From Apostichopus japonicus (taxonomy: Eukaryota; Echinodermata; Holothuroidea; Aspidochirotida; Stichopodidae): a DNA stretch of 64,000 bases. The notes under the pieces are model-generated. The model saw only the letters and a list, made by a program, of their open reading frames with translations. It had not been told where the DNA came from and ran no database searches. The stretch is taken from positions 25,336,668 through 25,400,667 of the forward strand of contig NC_092569.1 in NCBI RefSeq assembly GCF_037975245.1, written 5' to 3'. Below, in pieces: positions 47,050-60,582 of the stretch; position 1 is the stretch's first letter, and each line of letters begins with the position of its first letter. The translations under genes were made by a program, and so were the position numbers.

Positions 47050-49182
47050 CTGGCATGCTGAAATGCACTTATCTAGAAGTCGCTTTGTATGTTCTACAAC
47101 ATCAAGGAACCTTTCATCATACTCTTTTCCCCACTCCTTGTTTTCTCTACTTCGACGGAGCTCCAGTTCATACTTCATACGGTATTCGCGTAACTGTCTC
47201 AGCTTGTCCACAACTGTTTGGAGTCTCTCGTTTTCGATGGTTTGTGTAATGTTAATGTTATAGTTGACTACTCTGTCAACTGCTGTTTGAATAAAGTTTT
47301 TCTTTGTTGTCAAGTTATGGACAACTTTCGATCCATCATCAAGTATAACAGTGAATTGAGTGTGCAATGGTTTTCCAACGCTACAAACCCTATTGACCTC
47401 CTGTAGTGTTTCAGGGATGCTGATGTCGTTGAAAAAGTTTGCTTGCAGTTCTTGCCGCGATATGTACATATAACACGCCTCTAGGCTGTTCTTTTGAATG
47501 GCCCGCTTTAGTAGTTCCGCAGTTTCTCCTCCAGTGATAAACTTTGCCTTAGCCAAATAAATATCTGCATATAATTCATCCGAGAGGATGCTTGAATTTC
47601 TGGCATTTAACTCTTCTGCCATTTGGATTACAGTTGCCCATGCTTCGCAATCACTTTCATTTGACTGAATTCCACTTCTCAGATAACACTTTCCTCGACC
47701 AAAAATTACCTCGACTTGTGGGGGTTCACCTTTCGAGGCACTGTCGTCATACAACATTCCATATTGTGTTTGCGCTTCATCAATATTCCCTAGCAACATA
47801 TTTGCGTTCGCAAACTTAAGTTTTGCTTGACAAGTCACGTTTGAATCTCCACCACTTCGCGTGCTATATTTCTCTAAAGTAGTAAGACAACGATGGTTAG
47901 TCTTATCGAGAGAGGAAGGCGGGACTGTCATGATATGATCGCCATCAGTTGTTAAGCCCACGGCAAGTTGAATGATCCTGTGAGAGAAAGTAATGTGTTG
48001 AAGATGCGTAAAGATCTTAAGCTTGATAGCTGATGTAAGAGCTTTGTACTCGCTGTATTCTTGATGAGGCTTGTCTTTAAAATCACTCATAAACAGATCG
48101 TGGTATATCTTACGTGCTTCTTTGTCATTACCCAACTTTGCCTGCATTTCACCAATTCCTACTAAAGCAGCATAATGACAACTATCTACCTTTACTGCAT
48201 TCTGAAAACATTCCAGTGCCTTTTGATATAGCACGGAACAATTCTTCATCACGACTTCGTGATATGATTGAGAACGGTAGAGAAAACCTAACTGGGCATG
48301 AACCTCTGCTAGGTCAACGTCTATGATCAGTTTCCTCAACATATTTTCTGCTTTTGAAAATGGACCCTTTTGCCGATAGAATTTGGCTGCTAAAATACGG
48401 ATATTGCAATTACTAGGATCCGATCGTAAAGCCTCTTTAAATTCTCGTTCTGCTTGTGGAGAATCACTGTTCAAGTTGAACAATACTTGACCATAATATG
48501 CTCTTGCAAGATGGTATTGTGCATCGATCTTTAACACTTGCTCCAAGTTATCTTTTTCCTTCTCAAAAAGATCCCTAATATCTTCAGGTAAAGGACAACT
48601 CCAACCTCTAACTCCACGCTGTTGTCGGGCCTCCCTTCCAATCATCAGTGCTAAACCAAATAACCATTGGGGTTTTTCAGGGAAATCACTTAGTGCATCT
48701 TCATACAAACCTATGGCTTTTTTTCTCCATCTTGGCCCTAACCGTGAAAGTATATATGCATGAACAATAGTCACGTATGCTTCGTACTTAGGGAACTGTT
48801 TTTTCTTTTCTTCCAACTTCTTTAACGTTGCCTCATCTGAAGGATCACGTCGTAACCACATGCGAAATGTGTTAATAACTACGCTGTATCCAGTTATCGC
48901 TTCTTCCGACTCGCCTGAAATGACGATATCCTCGGCTTGCTGTAAGAAAACTAGAGCATCGGTAGGACTGTCTCGCGACCGATTATATAGAGTACCTTTC
49001 CCGTCTAGGTACTCGAGAGCGGCTCGATAGATATTTACCTCGATTGGCATCTCCCATTCAGCATTTTCATCTTGGTCAATGTGAAGTTTCAGTTTCGCAT
49101 GATCAAGGTCGGAGATATCCTGGAGACCCCAGTCTGGGTGTAGCGGACATGGGTTTTTCTTCCACCATTCTGGATCATCCAT
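47050..49182 (-). CDS. IFIT-like protein B, TPR exon (coding exon 1)
   Basis: A 711-codon exon. Start MDDPEWWKKNPCPLHPDWGL is at 49182, shortly after a 5'UTR acceptor (CAATTTTCAG) shared with gene C, so a non-coding first exon is likely. TPR-like helical pairs lie at about residues 73-110, 134-167, 222-255, 257-290, 291-332 and 337-365. The IFIT signature LAAKFYRQKGPFSKAENML is at about 265 and AQLGFLYRSQSY at about 296. The N-terminal CPLHPDWGLQDISDLDH parallels the IFIT Cys-His helix-turn start. From residue 610, FTVILDDGSKVVHNL begins a strand-helix segment, then a charged helical region (about 645-711). It ends at CISACQ with donor GTAAGA, phase 0. Full product 850 aa. By analogy a cytoplasmic antiviral-type TPR protein; ligand unknown. 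Confidence 0.87.
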
Positions 49183-50539
49183 AATTGCACTTTTGTCTCG
49201 AGTACACTGAAAATTGAAAAATATACTGGTAATTGTTATCACGCACTTAGGAAGGGTCCACTGGCCAGAGTGCCCACTAAATATTTGGCAACAAAGATGT
49301 CAGGAATGCACTTTCCGCAGTGCTTAAATATTCTCTTTCGCTTATCGTTAGCATCATAGAATTTTGAATTCGATGAAAGTGCACTGTAGATTAAAGAAGC
49401 CATTTCTGAATTGAATGTTCACGGTCATTTGAGGTCAGAATACCACTCCTCTCTCAATATTTGATCAATTTACTTCAAGTTGCGGACAGTGAATGTTGTG
49501 ATTAAATATGAGTAAATCTTGTTAAGGGAATGCGGTCTCTTTTCTGAAGGAGTCATTTTGAAACTTAACTATTTTCTCTATCATTGCTGTATAACTCTTT
49601 AAATGCACTGAACATATTTCATCAAACTCCAGCTGGAGTCGTACCCACTTTCAATCGTAATTCAACGTTATTTAATGATTAATTAAATATTTGTCTTCTT
49701 TGAAGACTTGTGGCAAGTTCGGAACACCTATGCCCTGCTCTTAAACAGTCAGGACAGCACATTGATACAGTACGCGAGAAAGTTTTTACCATACTTGTTG
49801 CCCTATTCTCCAAAACGTACCTCAGGAAAGTTTACAAATCTCACTTTCACTTCAGGGTATAAGCTGTATCATTCGGGCACGTTAACAATCACACAGGTTG
49901 TATACAAAATCTTTTTACTTACGTTTTAGAACTTGCTCAGAACTTCAGACCAGTGATCTGTTCCGACTGGGGACTTCCGAATATTTTAGCGGAAACCAAA
50001 TGTCACCTAAGCTAACATCGCTTATAAACCTAAAATGATCGAACTGGTCTCGCGCAAAACTTGCCTTCTACTCGAATTGTTTGACCCTCAGTCCCCAGGT
50101 GAAAAAATCTGGTTACGCCACTGTAAAACAAATATGTATTTAATTAACAAATATCAACACTCCTGAAATAAATCATAATTTAGTTTGCCGACAAAAAGGG
50201 GTAATTTTGTATTCAGTGTCAGATTCAAAAGCAAAAAGATTGCATTCTGTATAATAAATACAAAGCCAGTTTATACGCAGTCACATACCAGTAGAATCAA
50301 TGCGGTAGTGAAATACCGACTTCTTTCCGTGACACAAGATCCGGGGTTCGATTCCTACTTATCGTCTGATGAGTCCCAAAATGGACGTAACCGGTCATTT
50401 AATGGAAATTGTCTGGAGCGTTGATCTTTATTCTTTAGCTAGCATGCTTTGTTAAGTATATAGGAACTTTTTTTCATAGTTTTCCGGTGCAAAAAAAAAA
50501 TACAAAAGCTAGAATTGTTTATTTCAAAAAGTCATATGT
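49183..50539. other. 5' flank of gene B up to the next duplicated segment
   Basis: The first few hundred bases match the gene C 5' flank (63712-64000), including the blocks AGGAATGCA and TAAATATTCTC, so the duplication includes upstream sequence. No promoter motif can be assigned by eye. The remainder is unique, with no gene seen. Confidence 0.45.
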
Positions 50540-51599
50540 AGAATCCCGCAATATGACTGCCAGAAAGAATATACCTTTGCAACAGAATATTCCAAAATAT
50601 CCACTTGGTTTATCGGTTCCAATTAGTAATCATAACACAAGTTTTGGTAACCTTTACAATTTTAATCAAATGTGATGGTGCACGGTTTCCAGTTAGAAGT
50701 CATTACTTATCGAAGCTTTTAGAGTAAACTAGTAAACTAAAAACGTTGAGTGGGAAGACACACGTTTAGATTGCCAACACAGATTCATATTCCCCATTGA
50801 ATCAGTTCATGCACTGTGGGTTAACTAAACCATTATAAGTTGTAAACAACCAACACCTTGTTTAAATAGTGCGTGCGTTGAAGTTGTTGGAAACATAAAG
50901 GGTTCATTTACATAAATCGACGGCGATCAAATATTGGATTGAAACCGGCTTTACACCTGCGTCATTACTACTATTTATAGCTACCATGGAACTACCCTAT
51001 TGAGCAACTCCTGTATACTGTCGTATACTCTGGTTAGCTACATGATATCTTGTTTTGGCTTTTATGTTACTTATTATGGGTGTTGTGTACTCGTAGTGGC
51101 AATTGCACATATGAGTCTTGATGGCAACTTTCTGTGAGTTTGAACCACTGGTCAACAGGACCATGTTCAAAATTAGTTTTTAACACTGGGCGTATAGAAA
51201 TAACCAGACGCAGTTGTAAACATTTTCATGTTTCCACTCGTTCATTGGTGCGTTCTCATTGGACGTTACATGGACTTCTGGGATTGCGGTCCATCATCAT
51301 ATTGCTCGATTTATTCAGGGTTTTGCCTATACTGCGCCACAACTTATATATTGTCTTGCTAGGTACTTTGTATTTGTTTTTATGTTGAAGATCTTATGCA
51401 AATATTACCATAAATATCACTGCAGCTTAAAACTTGATGATATTTACTCACATGTGACAGTAACGATATGGGTTAAAACGCATAGTGGAGGATTTGGAAA
51501 TCAGCTTGGACAAAACTGTTGCTTCGCAATGTAATATTTGATAGGGGTATCATGTTTGCTATCAATTTAGGTACGTGTATACCACAACGTGCCACCATT

Positions 51600-51785
51600 G
51601 TGCGAATTCTTGATATCTCTAATTATATTTTGGATATCTCTAAATCGAATTCTTAATATCTCGAAGTCAATTTCGGATATCTCAAATACGTTTCAAAAAT
51701 TAATATCTAGAAACGAATTCGATATATCTGGAAATGAGTTCGAGATATCCGAAAATGAATTCGAGATATCTGTAATTGATGAATA
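51600..51785. repeat. Inverted GAATTCGAGATATCT-type array, second copy
   Basis: Paralogue of 35535-35730, with the same left-half TTGATATCTCT and right-half ATTCGATATATCTGG / GAATTCGAGATATCTG units and a few substitutions. Confidence 0.7.
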
Positions 51786-54700
51786 ATTGCTAAAATGGCT
51801 TTCCATTTGCGCGGTATTGATCGGCACAGTTATCATTTAAAGCATCGTTGTCTCTGTATATGGTGCTCAGCTCGTTAGTTAGGTCATAGTACAAGAATAC
51901 AGCATCTGGTTTACTTCTCCCATCTGTGAAATGACTACAGTTTAAAGTCAATAGACAAAATATGTGAGTAAACGCTGTGTTCATCATTACCTAAGTTATT
52001 GTAAATAGGTAAGACTCACAGCTACATAGAAACGTAGTTTACTGGTAACTCGTTGCTACATTGACATAAGCATATACATGAGAGTATAATAATTTATATC
52101 TACTCCGTTAAAAAAGACATCAATTATTTTGCTGTTGTTTGATGATGTCGTTTGAAAAATTCAAGTGACTGCATCATAACTCCTTTACGGATCATATGGT
52201 CGGTTGCTGACATTAGGTTATTTCATTTAATGATATTTGCAAACATTTGCCATATTTTTTTACCCTGATGAATTACTTATGAATTATGAATTGACATGGG
52301 GTAGCATTGCATCACTAATATTCACTGCAAGGGAAAGAGGAGGGGGTGGGGAGGTGGCATGGCACCAATAATATTCACAGCAGTATGCACGATGTCGCCT
52401 ATTGTGTTACACTGTACTTTTGAGTTCTGAAGCACCCTTAACAAGGTACGCACTTACACAGAGAGTTATTCTACTTATCCTCCTAGTGCACTCCGGTCTT
52501 TACACCACCGCGCCCCCTCCTCCGCACGCATGTTGTGATGTCATTGAGACTGCCACTCGACTTAGCATTAAGATACGAACTCACATTCAGTAAACTGTTG
52601 CCTATACGTTGTTGCCTGTATTTAACTATAACTACAGAATTGTTTACATTATCGGCAATACACAATAACGTAAGACTATATAAGGTATTTCTTCTAAGTA
52701 GCAGCCTAAACATTAGTAATAACTTCCTAACTCAATTGTCACATAACTCCGATTACATATTAACATATGTAAATCCATAAATTAGACAAAATAGACAATT
52801 TTTAATATTGTAGGTGTGGCTATATACACAGACTTAGTTTGTACTTGTTATAGTACGCAGTTACAATGTGAGCAGTGCCTGGTGCAGACATAATACCGTA
52901 CATACCTTTCTGAATGCAAGCAGATCATTCTAAACATTAGGGCTTTTATCACACCAAGTTCTCCGTCTGTTGCCACCTTTCCGAAACTTGAGGTGATATT
53001 TTAAATAACAGAGAATATACTATTATGTTTAATCAGTGTTCGTAATGATTGAAAACCTGATTGAAGTGTGTATGACAGTCACGTTTAAGTGAAGAGATTT
53101 AAATGTTAAACCGTCCAACCCATTGCGCCGTTTCCTCATATATAGTGAAGTCATTACTGTGCTATGTATAGAATACGAAAATACCCAGTTTCGAAATTTG
53201 AATGGAATACATTGAACTACCTGCCATCGTGCGTAGTAGTGCAATCAATTATACGTTATAATGTACTATGGCTTTTTCTGTTACTTATAGCTCTTCTAAA
53301 TGAAATAAATCCGAATTTATGAAAATGATATTGTCACTGGTTTTATTTGCTACTACATGACAAACCACATTCACGCACATTTTAAAGGACATTGTGCAGT
53401 GTACTGTTGTTCAATACGCATCAACTCTTTAATAGTTTTCGATTATGTAAAAAAATGGGGAGAAAAAGTGATGCGATGTGAAGGGTCAGCAGTCAGCAAC
53501 CCCAAGCGTAATCGCCCGCCCCCACCCCCCCCCCCCTAAGGATAAACGGTTTTCCGTGTTCCCTTTGCTTGGTGCCCCAAATGAAATTTCTCATTGTCTA
53601 ATGCAGTAGGCAGGAAGATGCGCAACTCCTTACGTCTTGATTTTAATAAGATGATCACTAAGTTCTGGAAACAGCAAAGGTTCTGAGGCTTTTATCTCTT
53701 GAGACACATCAGGGGTCTTATGGCGGGTCCCTTAATTGACCGTACTCAAGTTACTATTATGCGGCCCCTCCCCCAAAGTGACTCTCATATTTGTGTTCCC
53801 CCAATCCCAAATGTCTTGTAACACCATTAATATGGACTGGTGGGTCTGGTAGGGGTGGAGTGTGTGGCTTATGAGGGTGTTATGCTGCAAGAAATTGGAA
53901 CACTATTCTTTAAGCTAGTTAAATTAAAATTAATGGTCTTTTAAGTGTCTGATTAGTGAAACTTTTTTTTTGGTTTTATTTGCCATCTCATTTTCAAAGT
54001 GATTTGTCTCAACATATTAATGCAAACAAAGTAAAGAATCAATGAACAATCGTAATGAAGGACCGTTACGTAATAGAAACAGACTAATACATATAGCCAA
54101 TTAGCTGAGTTATATGTATTCAGTCGTTCTAACGTAACAAGTTCAGTACAATAATCGACCAAATTTGGACGAACTGAACTAAAGACGCAATATGATGACA
54201 CTGCGTCAATAACGCAAAACGAAAGCATCGCGTTAATAACGAAATCTTACGTCCTTAACTTAGATTACAGTCACACAGCCTACGTTAGAAAGATTAATCC
54301 TCTACAATAGAGAGAACTCAATTCCCCAAATATTCAGATTTGTTTCTGGGACAGATTATAAGATGAACACAGGACTGTACATAGGCTGTGTTGACAGTAA
54401 AGCCAACCTTGTCCTCATATATTTTACGTTAAAACTTCGATTCAACTAAATTCGTCACAAAGAATACGGTAAGTAGTGACAGATCATTCGTCTAATTAAC
54501 TTGAAACTTATTTCTTATTAGATGAAGAAATGCTAAGGAAGCGTGACCTGTCAAACTGCTGTCTCAATGATAATCACTACGGGCTTAGTTATGTCACTAA
54601 CACAACGTTCATGCTCTTAAAAGGAAAAAAGAGAAGAAAGTCAAGTCGGATATGTTTATCAATGATCTACGTACAATGACTTTTTTAAAGGTCGTATATA

Positions 54701-57344
54701 CGTTAAATTCGCCTTTAGTGGCAAACACTTTCCGGAGACCCTCAGTTAACGTGAGCTCTCTGTGCGTCACTTAGTTACGTGCGTGAAAATAATGGAAATA
54801 TCTCTCTTGTAAGACACAGAGCTTGATTGGTTGCGCCTCACGCGAGCCTTTACTGATAGAAAACAACAGTCCCTGGTGTTTGCTACTTAACTGACACAGC
54901 TACACTACTATTAGAAAATCTACATTTGGACTTCCACCGTATCCGAGAGAAGACTCAAACATTTATACATGCCCCGAAGTGGTTACAAGAAAAGCCACTA
55001 GCCGCGTAAACAAAGTCTGCTATACACAGTGAATTTTCGTTAGACTTATAGTTTAAAGGGTGTGAAGACTCGCGAAAAAAAGAAACGTCTAACGCCGGTA
55101 TTCTGAACTAGTTTCGAATAAGATGAAACAGAAGTGTTAGACACCACCATCGATCCCAGAAAATACACACATAGCTTGCTACCGTCGGTTATTATACACT
55201 ATTGTAAGGTCAGTACATACAGCTGCGGTCAATATACACAACACAGTGTAGAAACGATACAGCGATGGACATCTCAGGTCCAGCTAAAGATAACGAGGTA
55301 TCACATTTCATTACTGTGCTGTCTTCATTTTGCAGCGACAAGAGAAAAACTTCAATTTCAAGCAACGGAAAGTTAACTTTTTAGAGATGGCGGCACTTCG
55401 TTTGGGGAGAGTCTTCAATGCCTTTAAGACTTTGACCTGTCTTGAGCTCTCATTACTTTTGACCTCTACAGAAAAAAAAAATACCGTTCTTGTTATCACT
55501 GAATTGCACCAACACACTTATTATAAATTTCATCAAATATTGAATATTTGGAAGTTCTCAAAACACAAGGTTTTTAGACTTTTGTCAATGGTAACCTAAA
55601 ATGATATTAGAAACTATGTATACGAAATAACCAATATGGCATTGCACTTACTATGGAAAATGCACACAGCAAGTTTATCCATGCTTTATACTTTTGAAGT
55701 TATTGCTTAAAAAAGTTGTCACACTTTTTCTTAAGGTAACCTCGAAGGACTTTTGGCATCAACGGAAAAAAAAAACGATCTTAAAAGGATCCACTTACCG
55801 CGTATGAAGCTCACGTAAGTTCAATTATAAAATTATCGAGTTTACAAGGTTTTCAGACATTGACCCCCGCAGAATGATAACGTTCTTGTGCTGTTTACGG
55901 TAGACCATGTATTTAGTTTATCTAAACATTTCTTTTGAAGTTTAACAAAGTTTTACAGACTTTTAACCCTAGATAACCTTTGTTATCTTGTTATGTCTTT
56001 GTTATCTAAATGTATCTTCCTTACTTAAATTAGTGCTCAAAGCGAGAACGACTTGTTGCCCAACTTTACATTGATCTTCAATTACCATAGCAACCAGATA
56101 CATGTTGTATGTATTTGTAGACTTAATCATGCACAGAACGATTGGCACTGAACATAGCCTGCACGTAAACGGTGAGAAAAAGGTCTGTGCTTAGTGATGA
56201 TATTTGTTAGGCCGTAAACGTTAAGAATATAGTGAATACGTTTTGGTCTTGATTTTGTTCAGGATTGTCACCTTTCAATTGTTAAAGTCTGGAATGCTAC
56301 TTTAAATGAAGACTTGCCGATTTCTCTGACCAAGCTGGACTGGAAATCTAATTTATTGCCGTATTCAATGAAATCCTTGCAACTCAGAATTTTAGAAAAA
56401 GGAAAAACATATGATATCAATGAACAAGTTCTAAATCGGTATCTGAATGTATGCACACAAATTGCACAAATGAAAAGTGAAGAAAAATAAGGGGGGGGGG
56501 GGGGGAAGTACTCACATGTGCTTAAATATGAAATGATAGTACTGCAGAATGTTAACAAAGAATGTTAAAATTAAGAGTATTTACGTAGGCCTATTATATT
56601 AAAAGCAAACGTCATGCAAAATGTGAAGAAAATTTCTGCACTGATATGTGATATGTAATAAGTGAGTCCCTGGACACTGAGCACATATGTATAATTAATT
56701 TTTCAACAATGTTAAACATACAATCGTCGTAGAAAAGGATTAAAACTAGATCCGAAATTAAGAGTTGATCAAATACACACAATCACATAATCGAAGCTGA
56801 GTTAAGATATCGCCGTGTATAACGGTTTATGTATACGATATCACGGTGTAATGTAACCATTTCACAGGATAATTCTCATATTTTGCCTAACAAAGTACGC
56901 AATGGACATTACAAAAAGGGGACGAACTATATAATGTAAAGACACGACTTCACCACTTGTATGCTATTCGTTCTAGTTGGTGGAGAAAACAGAGTAAGTC
57001 TTGCCGCTATCTTGCTTCTGCTTGTTAATACTACGCGTATTACAATTGCACAAACGTACATACAAATATACCAAAGTACACAATTAACAATTAAAACAGG
57101 AAAATAAACTGTAACAGTTTACTTTATAAACAGCTGGTTGTTATTGACAAAAGTGTTTTACTTCCAACATTGAAATATTCAATAAGAAATTATAAATTTA
57201 CAATGCTTTACTGGAATAATATCATAATATTTAACATTTCAGTCGGTTTTTACGTTAACGCAGTTAAGCAATTATACACATGCGCTCAAACAGAGCCTGA
57301 ATACGGGAAATGTGTAATATGTAATGTTGCTAACACGTTGTACT

Positions 57345-58404
57345 CAAGGGCGGCGGAAGCACTTTTAATCTGGGGGGGGGGGGGGATGGGGCAACAACGT
57401 CAAAGGGCACTTTGCAGAAATTTGATTGGACTGATGCAGCTTGATATTTAGTACCCTTTATAACTCTTATTGTATTATCTTATTTGCGTATACACATCAC
57501 TCCAACGCCCCCCCCCCCCCCCTTTCAAGGAAAAATGATACTAACACTGCAATATCCAATGTGCAATTGGGAAACAAGGAACAAGTTTTCTTTCGAGACA
57601 AAATGAGGTGAAATCATGATAATTGCTAAAGTAGGAAACTGCCGAATTAGAGCTTATTTCTTGTTAAGAGCTTAAAGAATTTTTCTATTCGAAATAGTTT
57701 TGAGTTTGACCCACAGAAATTCATTAATAGTCAGGGGCGTAGCCAGGATTTGCAAAGTTGTAGGCACGACTATTTGAGCGGAGCGCCCCCATCAGTTGGC
57801 GAAAAATAAAGAAAATGTTTGGTTTTACAAACCCCCCAGATTCCCTAGTGTTCATTCTGGTTTCCTGGCCTCTTGCTAACTTGAGACACCTCATTCAATA
57901 TCACTTTTAAGCCCCAAAAATCAAACGAGTTAAAATATTACGTAATTCAATACTACATAATGTATTTAAAATTAGCAAGGTACATGTACAGAGTAGTCTT
58001 ACTTTTCAAATTCTGATATTTGTAGATACAAAGATAGGCAAGAAATGTCTTTGTTACAACTATAGCCAGTAATTGTCTTTGATACAACTGTAGCTAGTAA
58101 ATGTTTATCGGAATGGATGTTTTGGAACTTGGAACGCCGATCGTGACAACAACAGGCAACAACGTGATGCAGCTCTATACATATAAAGTCTGTTAATCAA
58201 CGATAGGTCCGGGCCTACGGTGCTACATACTGGCTACGCCCCTGATAGTTCTAAATTAGGATTAGATCTCTTACTGAAATATCGCTGACCTAATAAGGTG
58301 ATCAAGGGTACATTTTTTTATGTAGAAAAAGGGCACATTTTTAACCTCAGGAAATGTGGGGGGTGGGCACGTGCCCCCTGTGCCCCCCGGTTCCGCCGCA
58401 CTTG
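57345..58404. mobile_element. hAT-type insertion just 3' of gene C
   Basis: Termini CAAGGGCGGCGGAA and, inverted, CAAGTGCGGCGGAA. Perfect 8-bp target duplication GTTGTACT at 57337-57344 and 58405-58412. The paralogous copy B has the uninterrupted site at about 45089-45096. It is 1,060 bp with G/C homopolymers near both ends and no coding capacity. A second element is nested within (57732-58244). The right end lies 15 bp beyond the stop codon of gene C, so it changes the 3'UTR and possibly polyadenylation. Confidence 0.88.
57732..58244. mobile_element. Nested element with CAGGGGCGTAGCCAG termini
   Basis: The left end CAGGGGCGTAGCCAGGAT and the right end TGGCTACGCCCCTG are inverted complements, a terminus common among animal hAT-type elements. 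Flanks share only ATAGT (57727-57731 and 58245-58249), 5 bp and not 8, so the superfamily call is uncertain. No genes. Confidence 0.7.
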
Positions 58405-58426
58405 GTTGTACTGCTTTCCGGATAAC

Positions 58427-58687
58427 CTATACGTCTCCAGCGACTGTTGAAGCTCCCGAGAGCTTCTCGCAACAAGTGTTAAGTAAATCCACTACCAGGT
58501 TCACCACACCTTTACAGCTGTCTTTGACAATGTCGTCAGTTTTAAGAGTAGCAAATTTCGGATCAGAATCCAATTCTATGGTAAATGTCTCCCCAATATC
58601 GCAACGTGCGGCACTGTGCTTACGCCAGTTGTCTAAATGATGAATTGCCCACAGCCACATATTGTTCTTGTCGTACATTGGTTGAAT
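58427..58687 (-). CDS. IFIT-like protein C, coding exon 3 (C-terminus)
   Basis: An 86-codon terminal exon after acceptor TTCATTTTAG. It reads IQPMYDKNNMWLWAIHHLDN, then CDIGETFTIELDSDP and GVVNLVVDLLNTCC, with the stop at 58427. It differs from gene B by only a handful of residues. A hAT-type insertion begins 15 bp downstream of the stop. Confidence 0.8.
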   Translation of the reverse strand: MQPMYDKNNMWLWAIHHLDNWRKHSAARCDIGETFTIELDSDPKFATLKTDDIVKDSCKGVVNLVVDLLNTCCEKLSGASTVAGDV

Positions 58688-60582
58688 CTAAAATGAAAGA
58701 ATAAAACAAGCTGTCTGATTTTTATATGTTATTATTACTGGTTGAAAAATGGATACAGAAAGGTGTGTCTAGTAATTAGTACTTAATATCGGCGGTATTT
58801 CATATCTATGGAGACACAATGCTTAGTTTCAAGAATGTAACATTGGAGGGCTATCAGATATAAAAAAGGAAACTTTGGTAGCAGTTGTAACAATTGCGAT
58901 ACTGATGTTTGCCTTTATATCTTTTTCATCTGTCATCAAATTATGGAAGCGTATCTGTAACTTTCCATTCTTTGGAAGAGAACATTTCAAGAGAAGATTT
59001 TGGTCTCATCAGTGTGAAGTCTTGGGCCCATTCCCCACTTTAGCATTACTCCAAACCGTTACACCAAATTGTCCAATTTACCAGTAACCAAATAAGTATA
59101 CCTATATATATATATATATGTATAAATGCATTTCGAATGACTAACATATCCATTTAAACTTTGTTTTATTTATGAGCGATTAAGTTATATACCATGCGTA
59201 ACCCTTGACAGTAGTAAGCAACGAAAGTAAAACTTCAACTAATTGTGACTGCATGGCAGAGATATAATTGTTTTGAAATAACTGTGCAATCCATTCATTC
59301 AGATATTGAAAGATATTGTGAAAACATTTGACCATCTGAGGTCATCTAAATAGGTGACTGGTTAAGAGAAATTCCCATGTATTCTGCAACCAATTTGATG
59401 TAATCATTGTAACATGCTTATGACGACATTTGCCCTAATTTTTATACTGTCATTGTGCAGCTTCGACAAGAATTGTGCTAACGTGGCTTGTTGACATGAT
59501 GAACAAGCCTCTAGTAGCATAGATGCAGTTTTCAATCATTCTGAGTTCGGTTGTTAATAACGTCCTATTCGTATGCACTGTTACGCTATCATAAAGTGAT
59601 GACTGGAAAAAACGTTGATCCATTTGAATAAAAATCATATTGTTACTTCTGGTGCATTCAAACGAACTATGACCTCCACAAAACCCAATAGGCCTTTCCT
59701 AATTGCATGCGAAACTTTCCCATATAAACTATAACAGTTCTCAAAAATTACCCTCTTGAGATACTGATTTTACAATCTTAAACCAACATATTAAGTGTGA
59801 GATTGGTCTAAGCTTTTCTTAAGGTGATATCGTGTTTACTAAGTTTTCCAAATTTGACCACTGGTGACCTAGTCTTCGTCTACTCATTATGGGGCATAAC
59901 TGTATACCAAATATGGAATATATACAAGCTTCTCCAATTTATAGAGCACGGACGACGTTTGCCCACTAAATAAAGGCCAAGCTTCTTTCTCTTAATATTT
60001 CATATCAGAATACCAAGTATGAGGTTGGCCCAAGCGTCCATCCAGGAGATATTTTGTTTACACTATTTATCTTAATTTGACCTCGGGTGACTTTAAATGA
60101 CCTGACACCTACACAATCAGCTTCTGGTACTCGATATGATTCATCCACATTCAAAATATGGGATCTATAGGAGATCTCCTTCTTGAGACTTGTGTTTACA
60201 TAGTTTTAACATTTCGACAAATAGTGACTTCAAATAATATTTTACATTCACAAGGACACAGTAGGCTTCGTCTACCTTATATCGTGCATGCGCGTACTGC
60301 TCATTAACTTTGTCCAAGTTTCCATTCTGGAGATACCGTGGCCCGAAGCAAAGCGTCAAAAACACACAGAGACATTCGCCATCATAAGTTACTGATTGAA
60401 AAGAACATCAAGTCTTATTTTGTCATTGAACAGTTCTATGTAATACTCAAAATACAAATGCCTATTGGTTTCAATGATAACAAATCTCCTGCAGTTGACT
60501 TTCACTGAAAATGTATTCATTTAAAAATGTATTTTGTCAACATCTCATTGTCATCTGGCTTGTTATGTGAGTATTAAAGTAC
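58688..60582 (-). other. Intron 2 of IFIT-like gene C
   Basis: A 1.9 kb intron. The part near 60070-60350 is paralogous to 45840-46080 in gene B (shared GACTTTAAATGACCTG, AAAATATGGGATCTATA, GAGATCTCCTTCTTG). No extra exon found. Confidence 0.5.

Larger units (their letters stand above)
50540..58690. repeat. Segmental duplication, copy C (3' flank of gene C)
   Basis: Colinear with 34500-36672 plus 40759-45400. It keeps the empty target site of the 4.1 kb transposon at 52728-52729 and carries its own insertion at 57345-58404. Outside exon 3 of gene C no coding exon was seen. Confidence 0.85.

Noticed and set aside
50325-50375. tRNA-like B box (GGTTCGATTCC)
   Set aside because: No convincing A box or acceptor stem, and no counterpart in the duplicated copy.
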